Assembly: GCF_024139115.2 (NCBI RefSeq)
Contig: NW_026943327.1
Span: 496,001 to 560,000 of the forward strand
Length of the DNA: 64,000 nucleotides
Origin: Armigeres subalbatus
Lineage: Eukaryota; Arthropoda; Insecta; Diptera; Culicidae
Reading direction: 5' to 3'
Positions 36,701 through 40,785 of this stretch are shown in pieces; within the stretch, counting starts at the first letter, position 1; the number at the start of each line of letters is the position of its first letter. A program made the translations under genes and the position numbers. Below the pieces are notes generated by a model, which saw nothing but the letters and a program-made list of their open reading frames with translations, ran no database searches and was not told where the DNA came from.

Positions 36701-38850
36701 TATTTTATCTGCAGCTTTCGATTATTTTCTCCAGTACGGGTTATTGGTGAGAATGTTTTGATTTTAGAGTTCCACCTATACTAACGTAGTGCTACAAATC
36801 GAAAGCGCATGCCACCATTTGGCTACAGGTGCCCCCAGTGTTGTCCAAAAAAGTTTTGGTTAATTATGTCGCTATACTAATGGAAATTGTGAAATAAAAA
36901 TGATAGCTGACATAGCGTGGTTGTTATCCATTCATCTGATGTGCGAAAGCAGGTATGTTCATTCAGAAAACTCTTTTATTGGGCAAATAAAAAACTCTAG
37001 CACAGCCAGCCTGCATAAGTCAACGAAACATGGCTGCTAAAAAACCGAGTCAAAGTGATTTTTCACGCAAGATAATTGCTTGTAATAGTTTAAGAAGTGT
37101 ATAAATCTAGAGTTATGAAGCAGATATATGTTTGATACACTTTTCTATAGAAGCAGTGGTTAATATCTCCCTACAAATCGACGTATTATCGCTGAAATAT
37201 TGATTAATTTGCGTGATGAGCCAATGTTACATCCAGGGCCAACATTACCGCCGGTAACCCTATTCTGATTATGGATCGACTGTACGCGACGGTTTCGACA
37301 CGGGAATTGTCACTTGTCATAATACGAGTTTGTACAATCCCGTTTAATTCCAGCACTTAATTGTACCTTGACAGATTCGTATTTCGATCTCAACAGTAAG
37401 GTCGTCTTCAGTGTCTCGTACTTGACTCGACTTACGTACGAGATACTGAAGACGACCTTACTGTTAAGGTCAAAATACGTATCTGTCAAGGTACAATTAA
37501 GTGGTGGAATTAAATGGGATTGTACAAACTCGTCTTATGACAAGTGAAGACATTCCACTAAAAAGCTCAAAATAATTTTCTTTACGGGAATTGTGTCCTT
37601 TTCTATATTTTCTCCTAGTCAGTGTTGAAACGTCGGATAAATAAAATGAACTCGTTGTGAAATTTTCAGACTGGTTAGCCGTTCTATAAATATAAGAATC
37701 GTAAACTATATCAAATCTGGGACGGGCTTTTCTTAACACACGTTTGTTTTAGGAACTTTGCACATAAATGCATACTAATCACGAGGTCCTCCTCTTCAAC
37801 GCTGTCAAACGTCGGCTATCGAAAGGCAATGTTCTTACCCACGATTTTGATTTGAGGGATAGAGCATTTTTTTAACTGAGGGAAAGGGAAGCTTCCATAT
37901 TAAGTATTATAGATATGATAAAACAACGGTTACCAGCGTGAAAGATTTGAGATCGGCAACGTAGTCTTCATAAATCAGTTAGCGTTGGCGAAGTTCAATA
38001 AACGCGTCTGTCTACGGATACATAGGGTGGGTGTACCAATTGTCGCCATACATAAGAACAACTATTTTTAAAAAAATAAGTAAAAGGCATGTGGGTGGTC
38101 TTTACATATCAAGCGAAAGGTTGTTCTTCCTGCTCCTTAGAACAGCTGTGAAAACCACAGTAAAATTTGTTATAATCCTCGAAATCGATTAATTCATAAT
38201 AGGAACGCATGCACCAGTTGTGGCACTCTTCATAATTTTGGTTGCTTGTTTGGCAAATCCCATTGTTTTCTTATGTGATTGGCCAAAATGGGGCCACTAG
38301 TGCGACAACTGGTGCAAAGGACGTCAAAAATTAAGCAAAATCAATTTTTACAATTATGCTTTGCTTGTTTTGGAGGAGATTAAAGATGTTATCGTATCAT
38401 ATGAATATGCTTTATCGATATGGACTTGGTTTGCGGTGATTTCATTGGCCATTGGACATATAAAGCACTAGTCCGACAACTGGTGCTGATGCCACAACTG
38501 GTACATTTAGCCTATATGCAATCATTTTGAATTATTATGAAGTAGTCTTCAGTCACTCAACTCAACTGTTCACAAAACATTGACACGCTCATTCGGTAAC
38601 CTTGATCCACAAACCTACTGATTTCGGTCGTAACAAAGCAAGGCAATTAAATGCGTTCCCGCGATTGCTTCCATTTGGGTTTACACATTGGATATAGGTT
38701 TGATGAAAACAAAAGCACTAGCATAAATACCACACATATACTCACCAGAGTGTAAATGGCACTCGTCAGTGCTAAATGTTTCGCGTGCAGCATTCGACAG
38801 CATCCATTTGCTCGAAGTGGCCCGTAAGGGTAGAGAATTGCCGACTTCAT
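690..38850 (-). CDS. Insect four-TM (tetraspan) membrane protein, six coding exons, DUF4728/pasiflora-like
   Basis: Joining six exons (38746-38850, 24496-24583, 24260-24345, 22342-22449, 865-924, 690-776) gives an uninterrupted 177-residue protein starting MKSAILYPYGPLR and ending GPEVIEL. All five introns have GT-AG ends with strong donors (GTGAGT, GTACGT, GTGAGT, GTGAGT, GTAAGT), and exon phases match. Four hydrophobic segments lie at about residues 26-50, 66-92, 95-124 and 137-165, with short hydrophilic links; there is no cleavable signal peptide. This topology and size fit the insect DUF4728 family, which includes the Drosophila septate-junction pasiflora proteins, but the assignment is from general resemblance only and the exact ortholog is not recognised. 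A plasma or junctional membrane location is inferred. An in-frame ATG at 38971-38973 would add 41 residues; the inner ATG is preferred because the N-terminal motif starts there. The frame stays open past the TGA (see 333-689). Confidence 0.85.
865..924 (-). CDS. Tetraspan gene, coding exon 5
   Basis: This 60-bp exon has the acceptor CTCATCCACAG and the donor GTAAGT, with phase 0 at both ends. It encodes QFDSLCKAEVAFFISRAFIN, the start of TM4. The next intron (777-864) is 88 bp. Confidence 0.87.
925..1352. other. 3' end of the 21-kb intron 4, no further feature
   Basis: This is AT-rich intronic sequence. The only visible signal is the polypyrimidine/acceptor of exon 5 at its left edge. Confidence 0.4.
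1361..3355. mobile_element. Decayed hAT-like DNA transposon
   Basis: The ends form an imperfect terminal inverted repeat: CAGTGATCCCCAAAG on the left, and CAGTGGTCCCCAGCA as the complement of the right. GCGGCCC blocks lie just inside both ends, as is typical of hAT elements. The flanks TTTTAGAT and TTCTAGGG agree at 5 of 8 positions, as expected for an aged 8-bp duplication. A short reading frame at 2307-2546 (GFSLTTKSIADRT...) is weakly reminiscent of ZBED5-type hAT transposases, but this is not secure. The element contains a nested dispersed repeat. Confidence 0.5.
2858..3270 (+). repeat. Dispersed Aedes-type repeat with central CA-rich tract, copy 1
   Basis: The block starts with CCACCTAGCGGTG, has an ACACACAC/ATACACAC core at about 3105-3145 and the motif TTCGTCGAGCTGAGTTGATT, and ends GTGTACGAGAAAGGCAAAA. 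The same ordered motifs recur at 61130-61475 (plus) and 62036-62440 (minus), with partial copies at 29015-29095 and 49305-49350. It is non-coding, and the element class is not recognised. Confidence 0.6.
3364..4768. other. Intronic stretch without gene
   Basis: The part at 3480-3990 is enriched in degenerate AGAAATTCTTCC-like words, resembling an eroded version of the 15-bp minisatellite seen at 27.4 and 42.5 kb. The remainder is AT-rich with no supported feature. Confidence 0.3.
4779..6129 (+). pseudogene. 5'-truncated RTE-like retrotransposon, reverse transcriptase fragment
   Basis: Plus-strand fragments encode successive reverse-transcriptase blocks: LKHSNAAGKDEIPVELF (about 4836-4886), GLICPIYKK (from about 4975), YQAGFREGRSTTDQ, then LFIDFKAAYDSVKRNELW (5163 on), GLKQGDALSNFFFNIALEGA, and the catalytic box LLGFADDIDLIG (about 5470-5505). 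The C-terminal part RRMNHEL...WAGHLVRMPEER...GRPRTRW runs at 5638-6090. It is interrupted by an AAATAAT simple repeat at 5130-5158 and by frameshifts, so it is dead. AACGTAGAAA occurs at 4769-4778 and 6130-6139 as a 10-bp target duplication, which fixes the borders. It is more diverged than the copies at 14.5 and 29.5 kb. Confidence 0.8.
6140..6650. other. Intronic stretch without gene
   Basis: This is AT-rich sequence, and no repeat or gene is recognised. Confidence 0.3.
6660..7560. repeat. Degenerate tandem repeat, unit about 155 bp (family 1)
   Basis: The motif GATCTACCCGATCA with CCAAGTCCTGAACGATGTATC recurs near 6699, 6854, 7010 and 7158, with an eroded copy near 7488. Between them the units share GAGCCGAAAGAGTTTCACTC and CTACTACAG. 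Short frames inside simply follow the repeat. Confidence 0.65.
7730..8610. repeat. Degenerate tandem repeat, unit about 150-160 bp (family 2)
   Basis: The core GGGTGAATACCGACGATGAG followed by CATTGACCAAAGCCTTGATT recurs near 7730, 7815, 7965, 8110, 8270, 8425 and 8570. Each unit also carries AGAACGTTTTGGAGTACCTTG and CGTATTCAAGAAA. One diverged unit is found again at about 18085-18155 beside a hAT-like terminus, so the array probably derives from a mobile element. Confidence 0.7.
8615..8712. repeat. GACAAAAGGTCGAA short tandem array
   Basis: Six or so copies of GACAAAAGGTCGAAgg lie in direct orientation. The same motif forms an inverted pair of arrays at 47236-47735. Confidence 0.7.
9074..9472 (+). 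pseudogene. Tc1-type transposase, N-terminal DNA-binding half
   Basis: It starts MPRGKSLSDIEKGQILAF, followed by a paired-like helix-turn-helix (VGIREISRRLGRSHRVV), a basic linker (RRSGRKR) and a second helix-turn-helix (GVKASKSTVWRVLH). One in-frame TGA at 9275-9277 follows RHDQP; the codon is consistent with CGA to TGA decay at a CpG. The frame then continues open to ARDNM, where the LTR element inserted. The catalytic half resumes in the right frame at 12794. Confidence 0.85.
9473..9648 (-). repeat. 3' LTR (relative to the minus-oriented element)
   Basis: This 176-bp repeat has ends TGTG...CACA. It is nearly identical to 12613-12788, and the few differences imply a recent insertion. Confidence 0.85.
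9649..9664 (-). other. Polypurine tract
   Basis: The minus strand reads GAGAGAAGAAGGGAAA immediately before the 3' LTR. This is the usual plus-strand primer of LTR elements, and it fixes the orientation together with the primer-binding site. Confidence 0.8.
10207..10715. repeat. AATCCA-type hexamer array in the LTR element interior
   Basis: This is about 500 bp of degenerate AATCCAAATCCA, with variants ATTCCA and AACCCA. Stop-free frames across it are a consequence of the 6-bp period. Confidence 0.85.
11300..12478. repeat. 50/51-bp minisatellite in the LTR element interior
   Basis: Some 22-23 units are built on CTTTGTGATTTTCCAAACCA and CAATCCATTTTCCAGCGGTC followed by TTCCAGACGCG. Units alternate between 50 and 51 bp by loss of one C (TTTCAAACC versus TTTCCAAACC), and a few are shorter. 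Long apparent reading frames on both strands reflect 51 = 17 codons and are not genes. Confidence 0.9.
12592..12609 (-). other. Primer-binding site, tRNA-Arg type
   Basis: The minus strand reads TGGCGATCCTGCCAGGAG, 18 bases complementary to the 3' end (with CCA) of an arthropod tRNA-Arg as I recall it. The spacing to the LTR is three bases. Confidence 0.75.
12613..12788 (-). repeat. 5' LTR (relative to the minus-oriented element)
   Basis: This is the partner of the LTR at 9473-9648. It is followed on the minus strand by AAA-complement spacing and the primer-binding site. Confidence 0.85.
12789..13441 (+). pseudogene. Tc1-type transposase, catalytic DD34E half
   Basis: This part continues the protein from the insertion point (DRNWQM...). 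The catalytic residues are visible: D in IFSDEKKWNLDGPDG, D in LTFQQDNARIHVS, and E in SPDLNPIENLWG, with exactly 34 residues between the second D and the E. A GGGSVMVWGAF block lies between the first two. The protein ends KKNGKQLDK and a TGA. Apart from a 57-bp stretch treated separately this half has no stop or frameshift, so the copy was young when the LTR element inserted. Confidence 0.88.
12812..12868 (+). other. Possible 57-nt intron inside the Tc1 transposase
   Basis: The 19 codons between NWQM and VIFSDEKKW are not expected in Tc1 transposases, where a tryptophan normally lies just before the VxFSDE strand. They start with GTGATG and end with TTTTAAG, directly before GTAATATTTTCA. Removing GT...AG restores the family spacing. 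The stretch is a multiple of three and stop-free, so it could also be a translated insertion. Confidence 0.45.
13680..14160. other. Intronic stretch without supported gene
   Basis: The ATGCATATGCACAATCATG region near 13919 has a short frame with no recognised similarity. Nothing else is supported. Confidence 0.3.
14161..14291. repeat. Long intronic hairpin, 53-bp arms
   Basis: The arms 14161-14213 and 14239-14291 are reverse complements with only a few mismatches (TTCTGCCAAGCTCCCGTATG at the outer end), and the loop is 25 bp. It lies in intron 4 of the tetraspan gene. Confidence 0.8.
15018..16265 (+). pseudogene. RTE copy 1, endonuclease domain
   Basis: The coding frame probably starts upstream of 15093 (GSWNCKSLN, the Asn motif of AP endonucleases, near 15040). 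It continues through FGIVALQEVCWKG (catalytic Glu), IINVHSPHSG, IIIGDLNAQVG (Asp/Asn pair) and IDHVLIDGR, and ends with NIDSDHYLVMVKL (SDH motif, about 15718-15750). These are all the expected endonuclease motifs in order. The frame is lost near 16260. Confidence 0.85.
16400..17941 (+). pseudogene. RTE copy 1, reverse transcriptase domain (frameshifted)
   Basis: The blocks KTNKAAGKDGIGAELIK, LICPIYKKGDKLECENFRAI, FVDFKAAYDSIDRVELWK, RRGLRQGDGLSCLLFN and FADDMDIVGR (catalytic Asp pair, about 17147-17175) are all present. They fall in three frames because of small indels near 16600, 16745, 16815 and 17190. The C-terminal part RRMNHEL to GQRARWADQVQNDLAS-like sequence ends at the stop 17939-17941. 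Confidence 0.85.
18060..18200. mobile_element. hAT-like terminus next to one family-2 satellite unit
   Basis: GGCCCGCGGGCCGTACG followed by TTGGGCCGCCCTG (about 18164-18195) looks like a hAT terminus. It is preceded by a diverged unit of the 7.73-8.61 kb repeat (CATTGTAAAAGCTTTGATTG, GTTTTGGAGTACCTTG). No transposase is seen. Confidence 0.45.
18272..18642. repeat. Near-perfect palindrome, two 158-bp arms carrying SINE 3' sequence
   Basis: The arms 18272-18429 and 18485-18642 are equal in length and differ at about one base, around a 55-bp spacer. The inner part of each arm contains GGTTCGAGTCCC, a polymerase III B-box-like motif. The left arm plus spacer is a full minus-strand copy of the tRNA-like SINE also found at 18985-19150. 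The unit lies in intron 4 and would fold into a very stable hairpin. Confidence 0.85.
18985..19150 (+). repeat. tRNA-derived SINE-like repeat
   Basis: The head resembles a tRNA-Val-like gene: A box GTGTAGGGGTTATCACG and B box GGGTTCGATTCCCTCC. The body CCAAGACACGTGGATTCTTT and following is shared with both arms of the palindrome at 18272-18642. The family name is not recognised. Confidence 0.6.
19190..19900. repeat. Intronic stretch with GATAACTGAATAATAAC-type MITE debris
   Basis: TTATCATTCTGATA/GATAAC words recur at 19300-19400 and again at 20840-20960 and 21240-21490, suggesting fragments of one AT-rich MITE family. No gene is seen. Confidence 0.35.
19916..20143 (-). CDS. Unrecognised open frame, possible gene remnant A
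   Basis: The minus strand encodes 75 residues including FRFPIYISTVDPKTNYIAIS and HFKYLSNYNAWFPDTYF, ending HLK. The composition looks protein-like. It shares a short stretch (ISTVDPKTNY against INTADPRKNY) with the frame at 20255-20665 on the same strand, so the two may be tandem remnants of one gene or element. No family is recognised and no splice context is clear. Confidence 0.25.
   Translation of the reverse strand: MIIRHFQLNFRFPIYISTVDPKTNYIAISQYYSPFLNEHMPLDHMFRELQGHFKYLSNYNAWFPDTYFIIQQHLK
20255..20665 (-). CDS. Unrecognised open frame, possible gene remnant B
   Basis: This is a 136-codon minus-strand frame with YININTADPRKNYSVKKCCY near the N-terminus, resembling the frame at 19916-20143. 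The rest (HFRLQRQPGRLIKHMFWATV) is not recognised and may be off-frame with respect to the original protein. It lies in intron 4 of the tetraspan gene in the same orientation. Function is unknown. Confidence 0.25.
   Translation of the reverse strand: MHFTVKCFMFSYAYININTADPRKNYSVKKCCYSVDDPGPDSFRGARNVRKRLILVHKVMWEPGAMSISYGYLVHNAHFRLQRQPGRLIKHMFWATVMVHSNTFQRIVYFTFRYSHESTVLSTSTIRGLTADDLAR
21085..21190 (+). repeat. tRNA-like (B-box) SINE fragment
   Basis: GAGTTCGAATCTCAG near 21160 is B-box-like, preceded by GCGTAATTGGGTGAGTGCC. It is probably a SINE head, and a weak call. Confidence 0.35.
21240..21490. repeat. AT-rich MITE-like block rich in GATAAC/GTTATC
   Basis: Multiple TGATAACTAA and GTTATCAAT words occur in both orientations, and the block ends with ATTTTTGCTCGGGTAGTG. 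It is similar to 19300-19400 and 20840-20960. Confidence 0.4.
21490..22341. other. 5' part of intron 4, no gene
   Basis: This is AT-rich sequence with no recognised feature up to the exon 4 donor. Confidence 0.35.
22342..22449 (-). CDS. Tetraspan gene, coding exon 4
   Basis: This 108-bp exon has the acceptor ATCCACAG and the donor GTGAGT, with phase 0 at both ends. It encodes 36 residues, ENIGLVVPWIIGFITFMALE to ...LRDHVNR, which is TM3 plus a basic loop. It is followed by a 21.4-kb intron. Confidence 0.87.
22450..23540. other. Intron 3, left part
   Basis: 22520-22660 is non-repetitive and GC-richer (CCAGTCCACCCCGTCCATCG), perhaps conserved intronic sequence. 23100-23460 looks like decayed repeat, flanked by ATATATAT runs. 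No gene is seen. Confidence 0.3.
23552..23624 (-). tRNA. tRNA-like cloverleaf (probable pseudo-tRNA or SINE head)
   Basis: The minus strand folds with a perfect 7-bp acceptor stem (TCCTTCG with CGAAGGA), a D stem GCTT/AAGC, a T arm GTGGG-TTTGAGT-CCCAT and a 5-base variable region. The anticodon stem is weaker (CCGGT/ACTGA, one mismatch and one G-T), with loop CTAGCGT placing AGC (Ala) at the anticodon. The acceptor does not resemble a normal tRNA-Ala, so a pseudo-tRNA or SINE head is more likely than a working gene. Confidence 0.4.
23640..24259. other. Intron 3, right part
   Basis: This is AT-rich. A short sequence (GAAATTTCAAAGTTTAGAT) occurs twice at about 24150 and 24210. There is no gene before the exon 3 donor. 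Confidence 0.3.
24260..24345 (-). CDS. Tetraspan gene, coding exon 3
   Basis: This 86-bp exon has the acceptor AAATCAG and the donor GTGAGT. It encodes VQIAYFAIIGTQCSMVLLSI and on to IYK, which is TM2. It enters in phase 1 and leaves in phase 0. Intron 2 upstream is only 150 bp. Confidence 0.85.
24496..24583 (-). CDS. Tetraspan gene, coding exon 2
   Basis: This 88-bp exon starts after the acceptor CCTTTCCAG and ends at the donor GTACGT. It encodes NISILVVLLYSWRISVNV and continues to ...DVYY plus one base of a glycine codon. It completes TM1 and the first loop. Reading through the donor reaches a stop only after about 19 more codons, so the splice is inferred from phase: the leftover G plus GT of exon 3 makes Gly. 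Confidence 0.85.
24584..25734. other. 3' end of intron 1, no gene
   Basis: This is intronic sequence upstream of exon 2. Short frames at 25508-25783 on both strands have no recognised similarity. Confidence 0.3.
25735..25980 (+). pseudogene. Internally deleted remnant of the RTE element
   Basis: It matches the RTE copies in two blocks: the leader (TGTCAGGCCATGCAAGCCAG, compare 29850) and the endonuclease start (CTGGGAACAGCTTCCATAGT, then GGCCGATC and CAGGTTAAGGATCGAAGGCC, compare 30118-30225). The sequence between them is missing. Confidence 0.75.
26225..26300 (-). repeat. tRNA-like SINE fragment
   Basis: The minus strand has TGTGTGGTTATAGTGGG (A-box-like) and GGGTTCGAATCCCGTCGCGG (B box), about 35 bases apart. 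It is probably the head of a tRNA-derived SINE. Confidence 0.5.
26370..26465. repeat. 17-bp tandem array CCTCGATAGTACGTACC
   Basis: There are five near-identical copies. Such CCTCGATAGTACGTAC words occur at the ends of pogo/Tigger-type transposons, so this may be one remaining terminus; no transposase is seen. Confidence 0.6.
26466..27169. other. Intronic stretch without gene
   Basis: This is AT-rich, and nothing is recognised. Confidence 0.3.
27170..28000. repeat. Degenerate 15-bp minisatellite (AATTCCTCCGGGAGT type)
   Basis: Repeats of AATTCCTCCxGxAGTTTCTCC form run through the block, clearest at 27418-27990. It is the same family as the array inside 42259-46275 but more eroded. Serine/arginine-rich frames in it are artefacts of the 15-bp period. 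Confidence 0.7.
28188..28403. repeat. Near-perfect hairpin, two 97-bp arms
   Basis: The arms 28188-28284 and 28307-28403 differ at about one base, with a 22-bp loop. They contain GACGTTTCGACACGGGGATG and GTGTCTTCATCAG. The unit lies in intron 1. The motif GAAACGTCGGATAAATAAA recurs at about 37627-37645, next to another foldback. Confidence 0.85.
28410..28825. other. Intronic stretch without gene
   Basis: This is AT-rich, with no recognised feature. Confidence 0.3.
28829..28997. mobile_element. Small MITE-like element
   Basis: TAGGGGAACTGTTCCATTTT at the left faces the complement of GCCAAATCGTACCCCTA at the right. GGGATGGAAATAGGAGCTAT near the right end reappears in inverse orientation at about 48350, marking a dispersed family. 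Confidence 0.45.
29000..29460. repeat. 3' fragment of the dispersed repeat plus spacer before RTE copy 2
   Basis: 29015-29095 carries CAGGCCTCCTATCAAAAAAT and TTGTTGTACGAGAAAGGC, the end of the family at 2858-3270. A small inverted repeat (GATTCCACCTATA / TATAGGTGGAATC) lies at 29323-29360. Confidence 0.5.
30000..31037 (+). pseudogene. RTE copy 2, endonuclease domain
   Basis: It contains IVALQEVCWKG-like sequence at about 30037 in a shifted frame, and from 30138 one open frame with IINVHSPHSG, IIIGNLNAQVG (Asp replaced by Asn at the first position compared with copy 1), IDHVLIDGR and NIDSDHYLVIVTL. The frame shifts after EECRQILEEKDA near 30945 because of the deletion. The enzyme is not expected to be active. 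Confidence 0.82.
31130..32677 (+). pseudogene. RTE copy 2, reverse transcriptase domain (515-codon open frame)
   Basis: This is one uninterrupted frame from the linker to the stop. Motifs in order are KTNKAAGKDGIGAELIK, ICPIYKKGDKLECENFRAI, FVDFKAAYDSIDRVELWK, RRGLRQGDGLSCLLFNIALE, FADDMDIVGR (about 31894-31923) and RRMNHELAQLYG, with the C-terminal zinc-finger-free tail ending VDSVLSV. This domain is intact in length except for small in-frame losses (for example before GVICPIYKK and at VVEEFGSLL). It is separated from the endonuclease by a frameshift. Confidence 0.85.
32740..32876 (+). pseudogene. Fragment of another RTE-like reverse transcriptase
   Basis: IQEEIGRLKNNKGSGVDQLP (about 32778-32836) is the N-terminal RT block equivalent to AIQQLKTNKAAGKDGIG in the two full copies, but clearly diverged. 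It is cut off at 32877 by the next element. Confidence 0.7.
32878..34253. mobile_element. Non-autonomous element with 32-bp terminal inverted repeats
   Basis: CAAATATATTATATTAACAA and the following bases (32878-32909) are matched by the complement of 34222-34253 with about one mismatch. The 1.3-kb interior has no coding sequence that I recognise. No clear target duplication is seen. Confidence 0.6.
34654..34848. mobile_element. MITE with 25-bp inverted ends
   Basis: ACCATTTGGGCAGCACCCCC at 34654 is matched by the complement of GGGGGTGCTGCTCAAATGGT at 34829-34848. The length is 195 bp and it is non-coding. Confidence 0.75.
34905..35090 (+). pseudogene. hAT-family (ZBED5/SCAND3-like) transposase fragment
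   Basis: TDGTPAMLGF (34911 on), then after a one-base shift GFKSGFRKRIKELAAHAKYV and HCMIHRYALPCK, matches the known hAT core pattern in which an Asp-Gly-x-Pro-Ala-Met-Leu-Gly block is followed by His-Cys-x-Ile-His-Arg. The rest of the transposase is missing or decayed. Confidence 0.7.
35203..35601 (+). CDS. Unrecognised 132-codon open frame
   Basis: The frame contains GRHPCPYQVDNFSAHLGRVI and LLFIVPVILLALNKGSMQTN. It follows the hAT fragment and could be part of the same decayed element (C-terminal to the HCMIHR block), but no motif confirms this. It is low GC with no codon bias. Treat as doubtful. Confidence 0.2.
   Translation: MSAISHLNQRKSRAKWTKGRHPCPYQVDNFSAHLGRVIVDFEHTRDKDGLLFIVPVILLALNKGSMQTNRENQIILLSVNSNWLHVKYYHTDCESAFQIPPNSTLTKDMLTKILLYDSFISQIFTIFASVAV
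35610..37300. other. Intronic stretch without gene
   Basis: No repeat structure or coding region is recognised in this 1.7-kb block of intron 1. Confidence 0.35.
37303..37556. repeat. Imperfect palindrome, arms about 120 bp
   Basis: GGAATTGTCACTTGTCATAA on the left pairs with the complement of TTATGACAAGTGAAGACATTCC on the right. The central arms CTCGTACxTGAC / GTACGAGATACTGAAGACGA are strong. Close by (37285-37303, 37627) are GGTTTCGACACGGG and GAAACGTCGGATAAATAAA, also found in the hairpin at 28188-28403. Confidence 0.75.
38030..38515. mobile_element. MITE-like element with CCAGTTGTGGCA ends
   Basis: TGTACCAATTGTCGCCATAC on the left faces the complement of GATGCCACAACTGGTACATT on the right. 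Internal ACTAGTGCGACAACTGGTGC words repeat (38295, 38470). It is non-coding. Confidence 0.5.
38746..38850 (-). CDS. Tetraspan gene, coding exon 1
   Basis: This exon holds 35 codons from ATG (38850-38848) to ...SAIYTL. It encodes the cytosolic N-terminus, with a cysteine pair at residues 17-18, and the first part of TM1. The donor GTGAGT is at 38740-38745. It ends in phase 0 and joins exon 2 (NISILVVLL) across a 14.2-kb intron that holds an RTE copy and two long hairpins. Confidence 0.85.
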
Positions 38851-39145
38851 GGCTGTTTCGTGTTGTGGTTTTAATGGTCGGGTCCACTCTTTTACGATGG
38901 TTCCTGTTCCCACTGCTACTGGCTGCTCGAGTACCTTTCCAAGTAGTGTGCAGCAACGCGAGGACTGAGGCACGCCGTCGAGTGGCGAGAAAACAGGATA
39001 ACGCCAAGAGGTGCTGCCGCCAACTTACGAGTTTCAAGGGTTGCACGGTTGAAACGTTTAGAAGTAGTTGCAGTTGATGTACACTTGAGTAGATGCTTTT
39101 AAGGTACAAACGTAAAACACAACTCCATGTAATCTTATGTTCCAC
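38851..39145 (-). other. Probable 5' UTR and promoter-proximal region of the tetraspan gene
   Basis: This is GC-richer, non-repetitive sequence immediately upstream of the start codon. It contains one in-frame upstream ATG (38973) and ATGs in other frames. No TATA box or initiator can be fixed with certainty, so the transcription start is unknown. Confidence 0.35.
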
Positions 39146-39600
39146 TTCACTTTGGCTGTTTTTTTTCTTTAGGAAGATTATATTCTGTTCATTATTTTGT
39201 TCACTATTTATTCATCGGTGTTGAATCCAAGCTAATTATGACGTGTCGTGAGGCTTATTTATTTTTCATTATCATCGTACAAGTATCTGCTGAAGGACTT
39301 TTATAGTGCCACGGAAATTTAAATTCTAAATATAAGATAAAATCATAAACTTTTCCATAGAAAATGGTAACCAATTTTGGTAGATAGACTTGGTTTCTCT
39401 TTGGCTCTGAATGTAAATCAAATATTTCAAAATAATATGAGAATATATGTGGTTTAAACGATTCATAAAAACTATTATTTATTAAAAATATTCTATAGCA
39501 TGATATTTTTATAGCATGTGCTAGATGGATACCTATACAAGTTATTTTTAAATATCAATTATAAATGGCTATTCTGTCTTTAAATAACTAAAATAACTTC
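39146..39600. other. Upstream intergenic stretch
   Basis: This is AT-rich sequence upstream of the tetraspan gene, and no feature is supported. Confidence 0.3.
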
Positions 39601-39610
39601 GGCAAAAGTA

Positions 39611-39848
39611 TTAGGTATTAGGTATTTTTTCCTCAAGTACTGTCGTTTTGTCCAATATTTTATCTAACAATTTATGTTCATATGTGGATTGAGATTGAAC
39701 AAACATATATACATAAACGTCATAATATACATTTCCCATTATGGAAATTATGACAGCAAGAATGTCCGGTTTGTTATCAGGAAAAAACACATAAAACTTA
39801 ATCATTGTCCAGAACAGCATAGCGATGTACTCGCTGTATCCATATAAC
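39611..39848 (-). CDS. Possible exon of an unidentified membrane protein
   Basis: A minus-strand frame after a possible acceptor (TATGTTTAG) encodes LYGYSEYIAMLFWTMIKFYV, then FFPDNKPDILAVIISIMGNV, and ends with a charged helix (LLDKILDKTTVLEEK). The hydrophobic pattern looks like a multi-pass receptor, but no diagnostic motif is present and the 3' splice partner is unclear. Confidence 0.25.
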
Positions 39849-40639
39849 TAAACATACGTTTGCCACTCGGTTATTTGTTCTACACAAGCAACTACCGTTG
39901 TTGTTGATGACGTGGGGGATGGCTAAAAGTTGAAAGACATCGAGCAAATCAACTTCCCGCAACGCTGAATGGCAGTGAATGAAAAATAATTTTCGCATCG
40001 CAAATCATATTTCGTATTTGTAAAACGATAACTAGGCGATAATTTAGCAGTTGATAATAAATCGGTAAAATTTACAGACTGTTCTTAAGTTTTCTTAAAT
40101 AGCAGTTACATCCCATTGTTCAAAAGAAATTCAAACAAGTAAACCTCAAGAGTTGAACTATGAAACTATAATAATGGTTGTAGCTTATTGGACCTTGAAT
40201 TTCCAATCAACAATAATCTAAATAGTTTATTAAAGTCTAAATCCCTTTATTGCATTTTGTACGACGATAAAAATAAAAACAAATCCTCACCGTATTCAAG
40301 TAGAACTATTAGCAAACTTTATCATCGGTGCAAGAAATGTCTGCCTTCCGGCGAACATTGGTACACAAATTGGATTCCATTTGCAATGTCGACGATTTTG
40401 TCCGTTTCATGTTGTTCGGGTGGAATGATTTGATTCACGTTGTCGCAGTCTTCTGCATTCCAGAACTGTTCACCATTGGATCGCTTTTGCACAAGTTGAG
40501 CACGGTGAACACGGCTTCGAATCGTTCTACGGAAGAGTTTCGTATGACAATTAGGTACTGCTTTCCAGACTCGTTGTTTTCCAGTTGCAACCATTTCGCC
40601 CATCGCAGATTGATTTGATGGATGGAATCTGTTTTTTGT

Positions 40640-40785
40640 CATTGCTTATTATTTCCTCTATACCGCAGAAAATAAACGCACCCCAACTGGCATTCACTCC
40701 CCCGCATAGCGCTGGCAGGGTTCGCTGGGTGTTTGAAGTCGTAAAACTCGAAATGTTCGCCGGACAATCATTCTAGAAAGGGAAA
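40640..40785 (-). CDS. Possible exon of an unidentified gene
   Basis: The minus strand has a strong acceptor (TCTCTATTTTCCCTTTCTAG at about 40775-40794), followed by frames such as GEHFEFYDFKHPANPASAMR and SECQLGCVYFLRY. No family is recognised. It could equally be non-coding upstream sequence. Confidence 0.2.

Noticed and set aside
40188..40642. Overlapping frames on both strands (80-106 codons)
   Set aside because: They have no consistent splice signals or motifs, and open frames occur on both strands equally. Left as unsupported.
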